A stretch of DNA of 64,000 nt from Sinosporangium album. GTDB taxonomy: Bacteria; Actinomycetota; Actinomycetes; Streptosporangiales; Streptosporangiaceae. Of this stretch, positions 23,490 to 33,232 are shown piece after piece. The notes beneath the pieces were generated by a model. It was not told the origin of the DNA, did not search any database, and worked only from the letters and a program-made list of their open reading frames with translations. The stretch covers positions 1-64,000 of the forward strand of contig NZ_FNCN01000029.1 in NCBI RefSeq assembly GCF_900100605.1, given 5' to 3'. How positions within the stretch are numbered: position 1 is the stretch's first letter; each line of letters starts with the position of its first letter. The translations under genes were made by a program, and so were the position numbers.

Positions 23490-24902
23490 GTGATTCCTTT
23501 ACGCCGAACGATGACCACGGACGAACTACGGGAAAGAACCGCCGGCCCCGTGTTCCTTCCCGGTGGCAGCGGCTACGAGCCGGAGGCCGACGCCTACAAC
23601 ACGGCGTGTATTCATCGTCCCGCCGTGGTGGTGGGCGCGATGAACACCCAGGACATCGCCGACGCGGTCACCTACGCCTCAGGCCGCGACCTGGCGGTGG
23701 CCGTACAGTGCACCGGGCACGGCGCCTTTGTCCCCGCGAACGACGCGGTTCTCCTCAGCACCCGCCGGATGACGAGAATGACGATCGACCCCGTCGCGCG
23801 CACCGCGCGCATACAAGCGGGAGTCCGGTGGAAACAGGTCATCGAGGCGGCGGCGCCGTACGGCCTCGCCCCGCTGAACGGCTCGTCGCCGTCGGTGGGC
23901 GCCGTGGGATTCACCTTGGGCGGCGGACTCGGCCCGCTAGGACGCCGGTACGGCTTCGCCGCCGACAACGTGCGCACGTTGGAGATGGTCACCGCGGACG
24001 GTCGCGTACGCGTCGTCGATCAGGATCGCGAACCCGACCTGTTCTGGGCCGCGCGCGGCGGAAAAGGCAACTTCGGCATCGTGAGCTCGATGCAGGTGGA
24101 TCTTTTCCCGGTCCCGAGAATCCACGGCGGCGGTGTCTACTTCGATGGCGTCGACGCACCCGCGGTGCTCCACGCTTTCCGAGAATGGGTCTGGACCTTG
24201 CCGGAGGACTTCGCGGCCTCGGTCGCGTTGATCAAACTGCCGGACCTGCCCAGGGTCCCCACGCCGGTGCGGGGGAAGTTCGTCGCCCATCTTCGGGTGG
24301 TCTATCTCGGTGAGGCGGCGGAAGGCGACCGGCTGCTCGCCCCCATGCGAAAAGCCGCTCCCGTCGTCCTCGACACCGTGCGGGACATGCCGTACAGCGA
24401 GGTCGGCTCCGTCTACAACGACCCCCCGGATCCGTTTCCCTTCTGGGAGCGGGCCACCCTGCTGCGGGCATTGCCCGAGGAGGCGGTGGAAAGCCTGGTG
24501 AGCCTGGGCGGAGCCGATTCAGGCAGCCCCTTCAACCTCATCGACATCCGCCGCATGGGGGGAGCGCTCGGCCGCTCTCCTGAGCCCGCCAACGCCGTCG
24601 GCGGCAGGGACGGAGAATTCTCCGTCACCATCTTCGGCTCCCTGCTCACCCACCGGGAGCGGGACATGAACGAGCGGGTCACACGCTTGTTCGAGGCGTT
24701 GTCGCCGTACAGCACGGGCGCGGGCCTGCTGAACTTCCAAGGAAACGCGCACACGCCCGACGACGTGGCGCGCGTCTGGCCCGCCGCCACCTATCGGCGG
24801 CTTCAGGAGATCAAACGCGCCTACGACCCGCGGAACGTCTTCCGCGGCGCGTATCCCATTCCTCCGGGACCCTCGGCATCCACGGACCGCCGACCGTCCT
24901 GA
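23490..24902 (+). CDS. FAD-linked oxidoreductase (PCMH/BBE type)
   Basis: GTG 23490 lies eight bases after AAGGAGG. The 470-residue protein has the PCMH FAD-binding fold: VAVQCTGHGAF places His77 for covalent 8-alpha FAD attachment, and VGAVGFTLGGGLGPLGRRYG follows. The second Cys used by bicovalent berberine-bridge enzymes is replaced (NGSSPSVGA), so FAD is probably bound through His only. The C-terminal BBE element is YDPRNVFRGAYPI. Such enzymes oxidise alcohols or amines with O2. First gene of a five-gene operon; oxidation of the operon's substrate is inferred. Confidence 0.88.
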   Translation: MIPLRRTMTTDELRERTAGPVFLPGGSGYEPEADAYNTACIHRPAVVVGAMNTQDIADAVTYASGRDLAVAVQCTGHGAFVPANDAVLLSTRRMTRMTIDPVARTARIQAGVRWKQVIEAAAPYGLAPLNGSSPSVGAVGFTLGGGLGPLGRRYGFAADNVRTLEMVTADGRVRVVDQDREPDLFWAARGGKGNFGIVSSMQVDLFPVPRIHGGGVYFDGVDAPAVLHAFREWVWTLPEDFAASVALIKLPDLPRVPTPVRGKFVAHLRVVYLGEAAEGDRLLAPMRKAAPVVLDTVRDMPYSEVGSVYNDPPDPFPFWERATLLRALPEEAVESLVSLGGADSGSPFNLIDIRRMGGALGRSPEPANAVGGRDGEFSVTIFGSLLTHRERDMNERVTRLFEALSPYSTGAGLLNFQGNAHTPDDVARVWPAATYRRLQEIKRAYDPRNVFRGAYPIPPGPSASTDRRPS

Positions 24903-24962
24903 AACGCGCCGGGTTCCTCCCGGCGGCCGAAACCACTTCATCGACTTGAGGGGCGATGGCTC

Positions 24963-25907
24963 ATGCGCATTGACGTCCACTGCCACTACTACCCCGACGA
25001 CTACATAGCCTTGCTGGAATCCCACGGCGTCGACGTCGCGGTCACCCGCGGCCTGGGCGCGGACGGGAGCGACGAATCCATGGCGCGGCGGTTCAGGCTC
25101 ATGGACGAGGCCAAAGTCGACCTGCAGATCCTGTCGCCGGCGTCCTCCCAGCCGTACTTCGACGATGCGGAAACGGCCGTGGCCGCCGCGCGGCTGGTCA
25201 ACGACCGGCACGCCGAGGCGGTCAAAGCCCACCCGTCGCGCTTTCGCGCCTTCGCCAGCCTGCCTCTTCCTCACCCCGAGGCCGCGCTGGAGGAACTCGA
25301 CCGGGCCATGGACGGCCTCGGCATGGTGGGAGTGTCCATCACCACGAGCGTCCTCGGCCGCACACTCGCCGATCCGATGTTGGAGCCGATCTACGCGGAG
25401 CTTGACCGCCGGGGCGCCACGCTCTTCATCCACCCGGCCGGGTGTGGCATCGACTCGCATATGATCACGGATCAGCGCCTCGAATGGCTGGTGGGGGCGC
25501 CGATCGAGGACCTCATGGCCCTCACCCACATCCTGAAATCGGGTGTGCCTCTGCGATACGAGCGGATGAACATCATCGTTCCGCATCTCGGTGGCGGTCT
25601 TCCTTTCCTCATGCAGAGGTTTGACAACAGCGCCGCCGCCGGCAACACCAACTGGCCGGCCAAGCCCAGTGATCTCGCCCGACGTGTGTGGTACGACACC
25701 GTCTCCTGGAGTCAGGCGGCCTTCCGCTGCACCACGGACGTCATCGGAGCCGACCGGCTTCTCTTCGGCACCGACTTCCCGTATTGCTCCGAAGCCCAGT
25801 ATGTGTCGGCCACGAATTACTACGCCGGCCCTGAACTCACCGACGCCCAACGGAAGGCCATCGACGGCGGTACCGCGGCCCGCCTTCTCGGCCTCGACGC
25901 CATCTGA
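24963..25907 (+). CDS. Amidohydrolase-2 family protein (ACMSD/decarboxylase-like)
   Basis: The 314-residue metal-dependent TIM-barrel protein begins MRIDVHCHYYPDD, with His6 and His8 as the HxH metal ligands. It continues with LFIHPAGC, IIVPHLGGGLPFLMQRF and the Asp in LLFGTDFPY. The subfamily includes amino-carboxymuconate-semialdehyde and aromatic acid decarboxylases as well as hydrolases. It follows the flavoprotein by 60 bases. Decarboxylation or hydrolysis of an aromatic or ring-cleavage intermediate is the likely job. Confidence 0.88.
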   Translation: MRIDVHCHYYPDDYIALLESHGVDVAVTRGLGADGSDESMARRFRLMDEAKVDLQILSPASSQPYFDDAETAVAAARLVNDRHAEAVKAHPSRFRAFASLPLPHPEAALEELDRAMDGLGMVGVSITTSVLGRTLADPMLEPIYAELDRRGATLFIHPAGCGIDSHMITDQRLEWLVGAPIEDLMALTHILKSGVPLRYERMNIIVPHLGGGLPFLMQRFDNSAAAGNTNWPAKPSDLARRVWYDTVSWSQAAFRCTTDVIGADRLLFGTDFPYCSEAQYVSATNYYAGPELTDAQRKAIDGGTAARLLGLDAI

Positions 25908-26020
25908 CTTCTGGTCGCGCCGCCCGGCGTTCCGCCGGCACGGGGACCGCGACCACCTCACTGCTGACGACTCGATCGGGGGATCGAACCACCTGGCTTT
26001 ACCAGAGAAAGAGGTCGGCT

Positions 26021-27391
26021 ATGGCCGGTCAAACCGATGACGTGGATGTACGTACCGAGTTGAACGAGGCGAGCGTCAAGCCCTTCCATTGGAGGCTTGT
26101 CTTCCTCGTCTTCATCGCGATCCTGTTCGACGGTTATGACACCGTGATCCCCGCCTACGTCATCCACTTCGTGGCGGAGCCGTGGGGCCTGACGACCGTG
26201 CAGTCGGGGCTCCTCGTCTCGTCCGGACTGATGGGCTTCCTCGTGGGCTCCCTGTTCCACGGAGTGCTCGCCGATCGCATGGGACGCCGTCCTGTGCTCA
26301 TCGCCGGACTGCTCATCACCGGAATCTTCACCCTGCTCACCGCGCTGCTCGCCAATTCCTTCGAGAGTTTCATCACTCTCCGGATCCTCACCGGCCTGGG
26401 GCTGGGCATCATCATGCCGCTCGGCACGATCTACGTGAACGAGTTCGCGCCGGGGAAAGTACGCAACAGGCTCGCCGTCCTGGCGGCGATGGGCTTTCCC
26501 CTCGGCGGTGTCGCCGCCTCGCTCATCGGCCTCACTCTGACGCCGTCGTTCGGATGGCAGATTCTGTTCTGGATCGGCTCGGGTGCCTTGATCGTCGGGG
26601 CGGTGTACATCGCGGTCTTCCCCGAGTCGGTGGAGTTCCTCGTCGCCAATGGCCGGCAGCGGGAGGCCGCGCGCCTGCTGGCCCGCATTCGGCCTGAGCG
26701 CGCGGATGTCTACGCCCGCGCGACCCTGGTCGCGGCCGCCCGCACGGGGTCCGGAAAGGACTGGCTGATTCCGCTCAAGGCGACGTTCCTCCGGCGCAGC
26801 CTCGCCCTGTGGGGGGCGTCGTTCTTCCTGCTCCTCGGTATTTACGCGCTGACCGGGTGGCTGCCCACCCTGATGATCGAGCGAGGGGAGGGCTTCACCC
26901 TGGGATTCGCCTTCGGCGCGATCTTCCCCGGCGTTTCCGCGATCGGCGGCCTGGTGGGTGCTTATGTCGCCGACGGCAGGGTCGGCACGCGCCGCGGCCT
27001 CATGTTGTGGTGCGCTTTCGGGGCAGTCTCGGCGCTGGTGCTCGCCCTGATCAACACCCGGGTGACGAATATCATCGCCGTCGCGGGAGCCGGATTCTTC
27101 ATCATCGGCGGGCAGTTCATCCTCAACAACCTCTGCGCCGCGATCTATCCCATGCAGGCCCGCGGCACGGCCCAGGGCTACATGCTGGGGATCGGCCGGG
27201 CCGGAGGAATCCTCGGACCTCTCGCCGCGGGCTGGGTCCTGGGTGTCGCCGGCGGGACGGAGGCCGTCTTCGTCATGGTCACCATCGCCGCGGTGCTCGC
27301 GGGGTTGTGCGCGATATTCACCGCGGGAGCGGCCGTCCTTTCCCAGGGAGGGCCCGGCGTTACGAGGCCCAGCGAACAGACGAGCATCTGA
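26021..27391 (+). CDS. MFS transporter, aromatic acid:proton symporter type
   Basis: The 456-residue protein has 12 predicted hydrophobic segments. The first carries LFDGYDTVIPAYVIHFVAE, the DGYD motif of the AAHS family (PcaK/BenK type) that imports benzoates and related acids. The loop motif GVLADRMGRRPVLIAGLL is present. It lies in the middle of the catabolic operon and most likely brings in the compound the other enzymes degrade. Confidence 0.9.
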   Translation: MAGQTDDVDVRTELNEASVKPFHWRLVFLVFIAILFDGYDTVIPAYVIHFVAEPWGLTTVQSGLLVSSGLMGFLVGSLFHGVLADRMGRRPVLIAGLLITGIFTLLTALLANSFESFITLRILTGLGLGIIMPLGTIYVNEFAPGKVRNRLAVLAAMGFPLGGVAASLIGLTLTPSFGWQILFWIGSGALIVGAVYIAVFPESVEFLVANGRQREAARLLARIRPERADVYARATLVAAARTGSGKDWLIPLKATFLRRSLALWGASFFLLLGIYALTGWLPTLMIERGEGFTLGFAFGAIFPGVSAIGGLVGAYVADGRVGTRRGLMLWCAFGAVSALVLALINTRVTNIIAVAGAGFFIIGGQFILNNLCAAIYPMQARGTAQGYMLGIGRAGGILGPLAAGWVLGVAGGTEAVFVMVTIAAVLAGLCAIFTAGAAVLSQGGPGVTRPSEQTSI

Positions 27392-27400
27392 GGGAGAAAC

Positions 27401-29182
27401 GTGAACGACACCCGTTCATCGGCACTCGGCCCATCGGCATTCGGTGCGGACATGGTCGTGGTCAACGCCAACGTCATCACGGCCGACCCCGCGTTCCGTA
27501 CGGCACAGGCCGTCGCCGTCACCCACGGCCGCTTCAGCGCCGTCGGCACGCAAGCCGAGGCGATGGCCCTGGCGGGGCCGCGAACCCGCGTGCTCGATCT
27601 GGCCGGCGCGACGGTGCTGCCCGGCTTTATCGACACCCACGGGCACCTTGGCATGTTCGGCAGGGAAAAGCATTACGTCGACCTCGCCGGGGCGCGATCG
27701 GTGGAGGACATCTGCGCCGCCATCCGCGCCGCGGCGGCGGCCACACCGCCAGGCACGCCCATTCTCACCACGCCGATAGGCGATCCGCCGTACTTCTTCG
27801 ACATGCCGAAGGGGCTGGCGGAGGGCCGCTTCCCCAATCGGTGGGAGCTCGACAGGGCGGCCCCCGAGCATCCGGTCTACGTCACCGCTCCGACGCACCG
27901 GGTGCCCAACAGCGCGCTGTTCAACAGTCTCGCGCTGCGGCTCGCCGGGCTCCCGGACGGTGAGATTCCGCGCGGCGGGGCCAACCGGGTGCGTATCACC
28001 GAGGACTGCTATTGGCTGGACGGGATCGAGGTCGTCCGCGATCCGGTCACCGGAGACCCGACCGGCGAACTCCGCAACATGCAACCGGCGTACAACCCGT
28101 CCATATTCTTCGAGCGGCTCACCGCCTTCGCCCCTAAGCACACCTACGAATACATCCGCGAGGGCATCAGGAAGATGGCCCCGGATTTCCTCGCGGGCGG
28201 CACCACGACTCTGCTGGAAAATCATCTGACCCTGCCGGAGGAGATGCGGGCGTACGCCGAACTGGATCTCCCGCTGCGCGTCTTCTTCGCGTTCACCGTG
28301 GACTGGCGGCGCCCACTCGGCGAGATCGAGGACATGCTGCGCACCATCTCCTTCGCGGCGGGAGGAGGGTTCGGCAATGACCGGCTGCATATCGCCGGAG
28401 TGTGCATAGGCATCGACGGCCCGCACTGGCACGGCAGAGGCGTGGCGGACAATCCTTACCCCGGGCCCTACGGAGGCATGGTGATGCCGGGGCCTGTGGT
28501 GCCGCCGGAGATCTACCTCTCGATCGCGCGGCTGGCGGCCCGCCACGGGCTTCGCCTCCACACCTGCGTCGGCGGCAGAGGAGCCGTCCAGATCGTTCTC
28601 GACACCCTGTCCGAGATCGATAAGGAGTTCGCCCTCAAAGACCGGCGCTGGGTGCTCGAACACGCCGAGTTCGCCACCCGGGCGCAGATCGCCGAGTGCG
28701 GGCGGCTGGGCGTCGTTCCCACGACCACCACGAATTTCATCTGGGGGAAAGGGGCGGAGGTCTTCCTCGACCGTATGGGGCCGGATTACGCCGACAACGC
28801 CGTTCCGCTGCGCTGGTGGCTGGACGAAGGGGTGCCCGTCGCGCAGAGCACGGACTGGGGGCCTCACGAGGCGATGTTCACGCTCTGGCAGTCACTGGCG
28901 AGAAAGGTCGGCCTGACCGGGGAGGTCCTCGGGCCCGATCAGCGGATCTCCCGGGAAGAGGCCATCCGCATCTTCACCAACAACGGCGCGCACGCGCTGT
29001 TCATGGAGAACGAACTCGGCTCGATCGAAACCGGGAAGCTCGCCGATCTCGTCGTTCTCTCCGACGACCCGGTGACGTGCGCCGAGGACGACATCAAAGA
29101 CATCGAAGTTCAGGCGACGGTCATCGGCGGCCGGGTCGTGCACGGCCGCGGTGCCTTCTCATCTCTTGTGGAGCGGCAATGA
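27401..29182 (+). CDS. Amidohydrolase-3 family protein (YtcJ-like)
   Basis: GTG 27401 follows GGGAG by five bases. The 593-residue enzyme has the urease-superfamily pattern: VLPGFIDTHGHLGMFG with the HxH ligands, WVLEHAEFATRAQIAECGRL, QSTDWGPHEAMFTLWQSL and the C-terminal return of the small beta domain (GKLADLVVLSDDPVTCAEDD). YtcJ-like enzymes hydrolyse amide or cyclic amide bonds; the substrate is not predictable. It is nine bases from the transporter gene and overlaps the amidase start. Confidence 0.88.
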   Translation: MNDTRSSALGPSAFGADMVVVNANVITADPAFRTAQAVAVTHGRFSAVGTQAEAMALAGPRTRVLDLAGATVLPGFIDTHGHLGMFGREKHYVDLAGARSVEDICAAIRAAAAATPPGTPILTTPIGDPPYFFDMPKGLAEGRFPNRWELDRAAPEHPVYVTAPTHRVPNSALFNSLALRLAGLPDGEIPRGGANRVRITEDCYWLDGIEVVRDPVTGDPTGELRNMQPAYNPSIFFERLTAFAPKHTYEYIREGIRKMAPDFLAGGTTTLLENHLTLPEEMRAYAELDLPLRVFFAFTVDWRRPLGEIEDMLRTISFAAGGGFGNDRLHIAGVCIGIDGPHWHGRGVADNPYPGPYGGMVMPGPVVPPEIYLSIARLAARHGLRLHTCVGGRGAVQIVLDTLSEIDKEFALKDRRWVLEHAEFATRAQIAECGRLGVVPTTTTNFIWGKGAEVFLDRMGPDYADNAVPLRWWLDEGVPVAQSTDWGPHEAMFTLWQSLARKVGLTGEVLGPDQRISREEAIRIFTNNGAHALFMENELGSIETGKLADLVVLSDDPVTCAEDDIKDIEVQATVIGGRVVHGRGAFSSLVERQ

Positions 29183-30657
29183 ATCACACCAGTCCTGAAA
29201 TCGCATTCATGTCGGCAGCGCAGATGGCCGAGCTGGTGCGGCACCGTAAGATCTCGCCCGTCGAGCTGGTCGAGGCGTGCATTGATCTGATCGAGCGGCG
29301 CGATCCCGAGCTCAACGCATTCACCTTCAAGGGATACGACGACGCGCGCCGCGTCGCCCGGGAGGCCGAGGACGCGGTGATGAAGGGTGTGGAGGTCGGT
29401 CCTCTGCATGGTGTGCCGACGGCCATGAAAGACCTCTACGACTTCAAACCGGGATGGGTGTCCACCTACGGCGGCATCCCCGCCTTCGCGCGCTTCGTAG
29501 CCAACTTTTCGTGCCTGTGGGTCGAGCGGATGGAGCGGGCCGGCGCGATCATCCTGGGCAAGACCAACAGCCCGGTGATGGGCATGCGGGCGACCACGGA
29601 CAATCCTCTATTCGGGCCGACGAGGAATCCGTTCGATCTCACCAGGAACGCGGGTGGCTCCTCCGGCGGGAGCGCCGCCGCGGTCGCGGACGGCCTGGTT
29701 CCCTTCGCCGAGGGGAGCGACGCCGGCGGCTCGATCCGCATTCCGGCCGCCTGGTGCGGGATTTACGGGTTCAAGTCGTCGGCCGGGCGGGTGCCCACCG
29801 TCATTCGGCCCAACGGGTTCGGCGGGTTCAACCCGTTCCTGCACGAAGGCATGATGACGCGGAGCGTGCGGGACGCGGCCCTGGGCCTTCAGGTCCTGTC
29901 AGGCTATGACCCTCGCGATCCGATGAGCATCGACCAGCCCACCGATTTCCTCGCCGACATGGAACGGTCCATCCGAGGATGGCGGATCGCCTACAGTCCC
30001 GATTTCGGCGCCTATCCCGTCGACGACCAGGTCGCCGAGCGGGTGGCGGAAGCCGTACGCGCGTTTGAAGAGGCGGGAGCGACGGTCGAAGAAGTCGACA
30101 TCGACTTCACCTACAGTCACACCGAGCTGACCGACATGTTCTCGCGTCTGATCTCGACGCGGAACGCGGAGGTCGTGGAGAATTTCAAGGCCCAGGGCGT
30201 CGACCTCGTCGCTGACCACCCGGAGCAGATCCCCCCGGAGCTCCACGAGCTGATCGCGGCCGGATACCGTGTCTCCGCGCTGGATCTGGCCCGCGAGCAG
30301 CGCATGCGCACACAGATCTTCGACACCATCCAGTCGGTGTTCAGCACCTACGACCTTCTCATCACTCCGACCGCGGCCACCGCGGCCGTCCCCAACGCCA
30401 CCGACGGACTGACCAGGGGGGTGACTGAGATCAAGGGGGAGAAGGTCAGCCCGGTGTTCGGCTGGTGCCTCACCTATCTGATCAACCTGACCGGGCATCC
30501 GGCGGCGTCCATTCCGGCGGGCTTGACCCGCGAGGGGCTGCCCGTCGGCATGCAGATCATCGGACGGCGCCGCAACGACGGCGACGTCATCGCGGCCAGT
30601 GCCGCTTTTGAGGCGGTACGGCCCTGGCAGCAGATATACGGCAAGAATTCAGCCTGA
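29179..30657 (+). CDS. Amidase (amidase-signature family)
   Basis: ATG 29179 overlaps the preceding stop (ATGA). The 492-residue protein carries the Ser-cisSer-Lys triad: Lys84 in VPTAMKDLYD, Ser161/162 in RNAGGSSGGSAAA and Ser185 in GSDAGGSIRIPAAWCG. It hydrolyses an amide to acid and ammonia. GatA can be excluded as the main reading because no GatB/GatC genes are near and the operon is catabolic. It ends the operon; the next 415 bases hold only a broken gene. Confidence 0.92.
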   Translation: MNHTSPEIAFMSAAQMAELVRHRKISPVELVEACIDLIERRDPELNAFTFKGYDDARRVAREAEDAVMKGVEVGPLHGVPTAMKDLYDFKPGWVSTYGGIPAFARFVANFSCLWVERMERAGAIILGKTNSPVMGMRATTDNPLFGPTRNPFDLTRNAGGSSGGSAAAVADGLVPFAEGSDAGGSIRIPAAWCGIYGFKSSAGRVPTVIRPNGFGGFNPFLHEGMMTRSVRDAALGLQVLSGYDPRDPMSIDQPTDFLADMERSIRGWRIAYSPDFGAYPVDDQVAERVAEAVRAFEEAGATVEEVDIDFTYSHTELTDMFSRLISTRNAEVVENFKAQGVDLVADHPEQIPPELHELIAAGYRVSALDLAREQRMRTQIFDTIQSVFSTYDLLITPTAATAAVPNATDGLTRGVTEIKGEKVSPVFGWCLTYLINLTGHPAASIPAGLTREGLPVGMQIIGRRRNDGDVIAASAAFEAVRPWQQIYGKNSA

Positions 30658-30734
30658 TGTCGGAGGGTGCCTCTTTCCTCGGTACTTATGCCGCCTTCCG
30701 TACCATGGGCGGGTATCGGGGAAAGAGGTACTCA

Positions 30735-30890
30735 GTGATCTCCGGGTTCTTCGTCACGGGTTGATCGTCGCCGTGGCGGCCCACCTGTACCTGTGGCACC
30801 GCCTGGTCAGGGCCACCACCCGGCCGGGGCGCATCCGCCGGTGGCTGACCGCGCTCACGGTCGTCCTCGCCGCCCTCGTGCCCCTGCGGC
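30735..30890 (+). pseudogene. Metallophosphoesterase N-terminal remnant, frameshifted
   Basis: GTG 30735 after GAGG starts VISGFFVTG and hits a stop. One frame over, the text continues LIVAVAAHLYLWHRLVRATT and then RPGRIRRWLTALTVVLAALV. Together these match the membrane N-terminus of actinomycete YkuE-like metallophosphoesterases. The phosphoesterase domain is absent. The rest of the interval 30658-31072 has a 7-bp dyad (ATGCGTC/GACGCAT, 30922-30943) and no other gene. Confidence 0.5.
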
Positions 30891-31072
30891 ATGACGGCAG
30901 CCCGTTGGACTTGTGGAATCTATGCGTCACAAAGCGGACGCATTACGCGAATGTGCCCTGCGAAGCACTGCCCGAAGGCACTACCCTCAGGCGTCGAGCA
31001 TCGGGCGCACGCTGCCCGGTCCGCATTCCGCATTCCCTCAAGCCTGACAAATCCCCTGGATACGCTGACATT

Positions 31073-33139
31073 ATGACCACCCCTGGCCGGTCCGCCGCGC
31101 GGCGAAAGCCTCCGCACGCGCTGACAAGCGGCCCATTCCGCAGGCTGTGGACGGCCATGTCGATCCACGGTCTCGGCGACTGGCTGAGCCTCGTCGCGCT
31201 CACCGCCGTCGCGGGCACCCTCACCGCGGGGTCCGGCTATCGGGCGCAGGCGCTGGCGGTCGGGGGCGTCCTCCTCGCGAAGCTGCTGCCCGCCGTCCTG
31301 CTCGGCCCGCCTGCGGCGGCCCTCGCCGGCCGGTTCGACCGGCGGCTGACGATGGCCGGCGCGAATCTCGCGATGTTCGCGCTCGTCCTGTCCGTCCCCC
31401 TGGTCGGCACCTACCTCTGGACGATCATCGCGGTCGTCCTCCTCGAACTCGCCGCCCTGCTCTGGGCGCCGGCCAAAGACTCGGCGGTCGCGAGCCTCGT
31501 GCCGAAGGAGCGCCTGACCTCCGCGAGGAGCCTCAACCTCCTCGCCGCGTACGGCACCGCCCCCGTCGCCGCCGCCCTCTTCGTCGTCGTGGCGGTCGCC
31601 ACCGATCTCGGGCGCAGCCTCTCACCCGGGTTCACCGCGCGGCCCACGGATGTCGCCCTCCTGGTCAACGCGGCGATCTACCTGGCCTCGGCCGCCTGCC
31701 TGCTCACGCTCAAGATCCCGCCGGGGCAGGCCTCCGCCGTCCCCGTGCCGTCGATCCTCCGGCAGATCACCGCAGGGTGGCGGCACCTCGCGGCGGACCG
31801 CCCGGTCCGCGGCCTGATCGTCGGCATGCTGGGCGCCGTCGCCGCCGTGGGCGCGGTGGTCTCCGTGGCACGGACGCACATCGGGCCCGGGGCCCTCGGC
31901 GGGGGCGACGCGGCCTACGGCACGCTGCTCGGAGCGGTCTTCCTCGGCATGGCCTTCGGCCTGTCCCTCGGCCCGCGCACGCTGCGCGAGCTGTCGCGAG
32001 GGCGCCTGTTCGGCCTGTCGATCATCTCCGTGGGCGTCCTCCTGGCCGCCGCCGCGCTGATCCACAACCTGGTCGTCGTGGTGCTGCTGACCGGTGCCCT
32101 CGCCGCGTGCGCGGGCATCGCCTGGAGCGTCGGCCTTTCGGCGGTCGACGCGCAGGCGGGCGACCTCGGCCGGGGCCGTACGCTGTCGTTCCTCCAGGCG
32201 GGGGCGCGTGCCGCGCTGATCGTCGCGGTGCTGGTGGCAGCCCCGCTCGCCGGGCTGTTCGGCCACCACGTCGTCCGGATCGCGCCGGACGTGGTCTACC
32301 GTTTCGACGGGGCCAACCTGGTGCTGCTGGTCTGCGGGCTCCTGTCGGTCGTGCTGGGCATCGTGTCCCTGCGGCACGTGGAGGGCCGAGGGGGCGCGCC
32401 GCTGGCCACCGACCTGTTCGAGGCTCTTCGGGGGAGGAAACCGGTGGCTCACAGTGAAGACGACGACACGGGCGGGCTTTTCATCGCCTTCGAAGGCGGG
32501 GAGGGCTCCGGCAAGACCACCCAATCGAGGCTGCTCGCCATCTGGCTGCGCGACCAGGGCTTCGACGTGGTGCAGACCCGCGAACCCGGCTCCACCAAGG
32601 TCGGCATGCGCCTGCGCGCCATCCTGCTCGACGCCGCCCACCAGGGGCTCTCCGCGAGATCGGAGGCGCTGCTCTACTCCGCGGACCGCGCCGAGCACGT
32701 CGAGAAGGTCATCCGCCCCGCCCTCCAGCGCGGTGCCCTGGTCGTGACCGACCGCTACATCGACTCCTCGCTCGCCTACCAGGGGGCCGGCCGCGCGCTC
32801 GACTCCTCGGAGGTGGCCAAGCTCAACGAGTGGGCGACCGGCGGCCTCCTGCCCGACCTGACCGTGCTCATCGATGTGCCGCCGTCGATCGGGCTCACCC
32901 GCTTCGCCTCGCCCGCCGACCGCATCGAGGCCGAGCCGCTGGAGTTCCACGAGCGCGTGCGCCGGGAATTCCGCGCGCTCGCCGCCGCGGCCCCCGACCG
33001 CTACCTCGTCGTCGACGGCACCCTGCCCCAAGAGGAGGTCTCCCGGATCATCCAGGACCACGTGAGGGAGATCCTGCCCGACCCCGTCCCGCAGGAGTCC
33101 GAGGACTCCACCGGCACCATGCCCGCCATCCGCGACTAG
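31073..33139 (+). CDS. tmk: MFS-like membrane domain fused to dTMP kinase
   Basis: This is a 688-residue fusion. Residues 1 to about 440 form an MFS-like membrane domain (GLGDWLSLVALTAVAG, LAGRFDRRLTMAGANLAMFA). After a linker, residues from about 465 are a complete thymidylate kinase: Walker A GGEGSGKTTQSRLLAIW, TREPGSTKVGMRLRAILLD, the DR box VVTDRYIDSSLAYQGAGR and a lid-side RFASPADRIE. It makes dTDP from dTMP for DNA synthesis. No Shine-Dalgarno is clear before ATG 31073, so leaderless translation is possible. The fusion is known in actinobacteria; the role of the membrane half is unclear. Confidence 0.92.
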   Translation: MTTPGRSAARRKPPHALTSGPFRRLWTAMSIHGLGDWLSLVALTAVAGTLTAGSGYRAQALAVGGVLLAKLLPAVLLGPPAAALAGRFDRRLTMAGANLAMFALVLSVPLVGTYLWTIIAVVLLELAALLWAPAKDSAVASLVPKERLTSARSLNLLAAYGTAPVAAALFVVVAVATDLGRSLSPGFTARPTDVALLVNAAIYLASAACLLTLKIPPGQASAVPVPSILRQITAGWRHLAADRPVRGLIVGMLGAVAAVGAVVSVARTHIGPGALGGGDAAYGTLLGAVFLGMAFGLSLGPRTLRELSRGRLFGLSIISVGVLLAAAALIHNLVVVVLLTGALAACAGIAWSVGLSAVDAQAGDLGRGRTLSFLQAGARAALIVAVLVAAPLAGLFGHHVVRIAPDVVYRFDGANLVLLVCGLLSVVLGIVSLRHVEGRGGAPLATDLFEALRGRKPVAHSEDDDTGGLFIAFEGGEGSGKTTQSRLLAIWLRDQGFDVVQTREPGSTKVGMRLRAILLDAAHQGLSARSEALLYSADRAEHVEKVIRPALQRGALVVTDRYIDSSLAYQGAGRALDSSEVAKLNEWATGGLLPDLTVLIDVPPSIGLTRFASPADRIEAEPLEFHERVRREFRALAAAAPDRYLVVDGTLPQEEVSRIIQDHVREILPDPVPQESEDSTGTMPAIRD

Positions 33140-33189
33140 TCGTCCCCCATCCGCGACTGGTCGTCCCCCATCCGGGACTGGTCGTCCGG
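33127..33189. repeat. 21-bp tandem repeat, three copies
   Basis: Units starting CATCCGCGACTAGTCGTCCC occur at 33127, 33148 and 33169 with one or two changes. The first contains the last codons and stop of tmk; the others fill the gap to holB. Confidence 0.85.
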
Positions 33190-33232
33190 CATTCGGCAAA
33201 GGATCTCGGGGAGAGGGCCTACCCTTCTGAAG

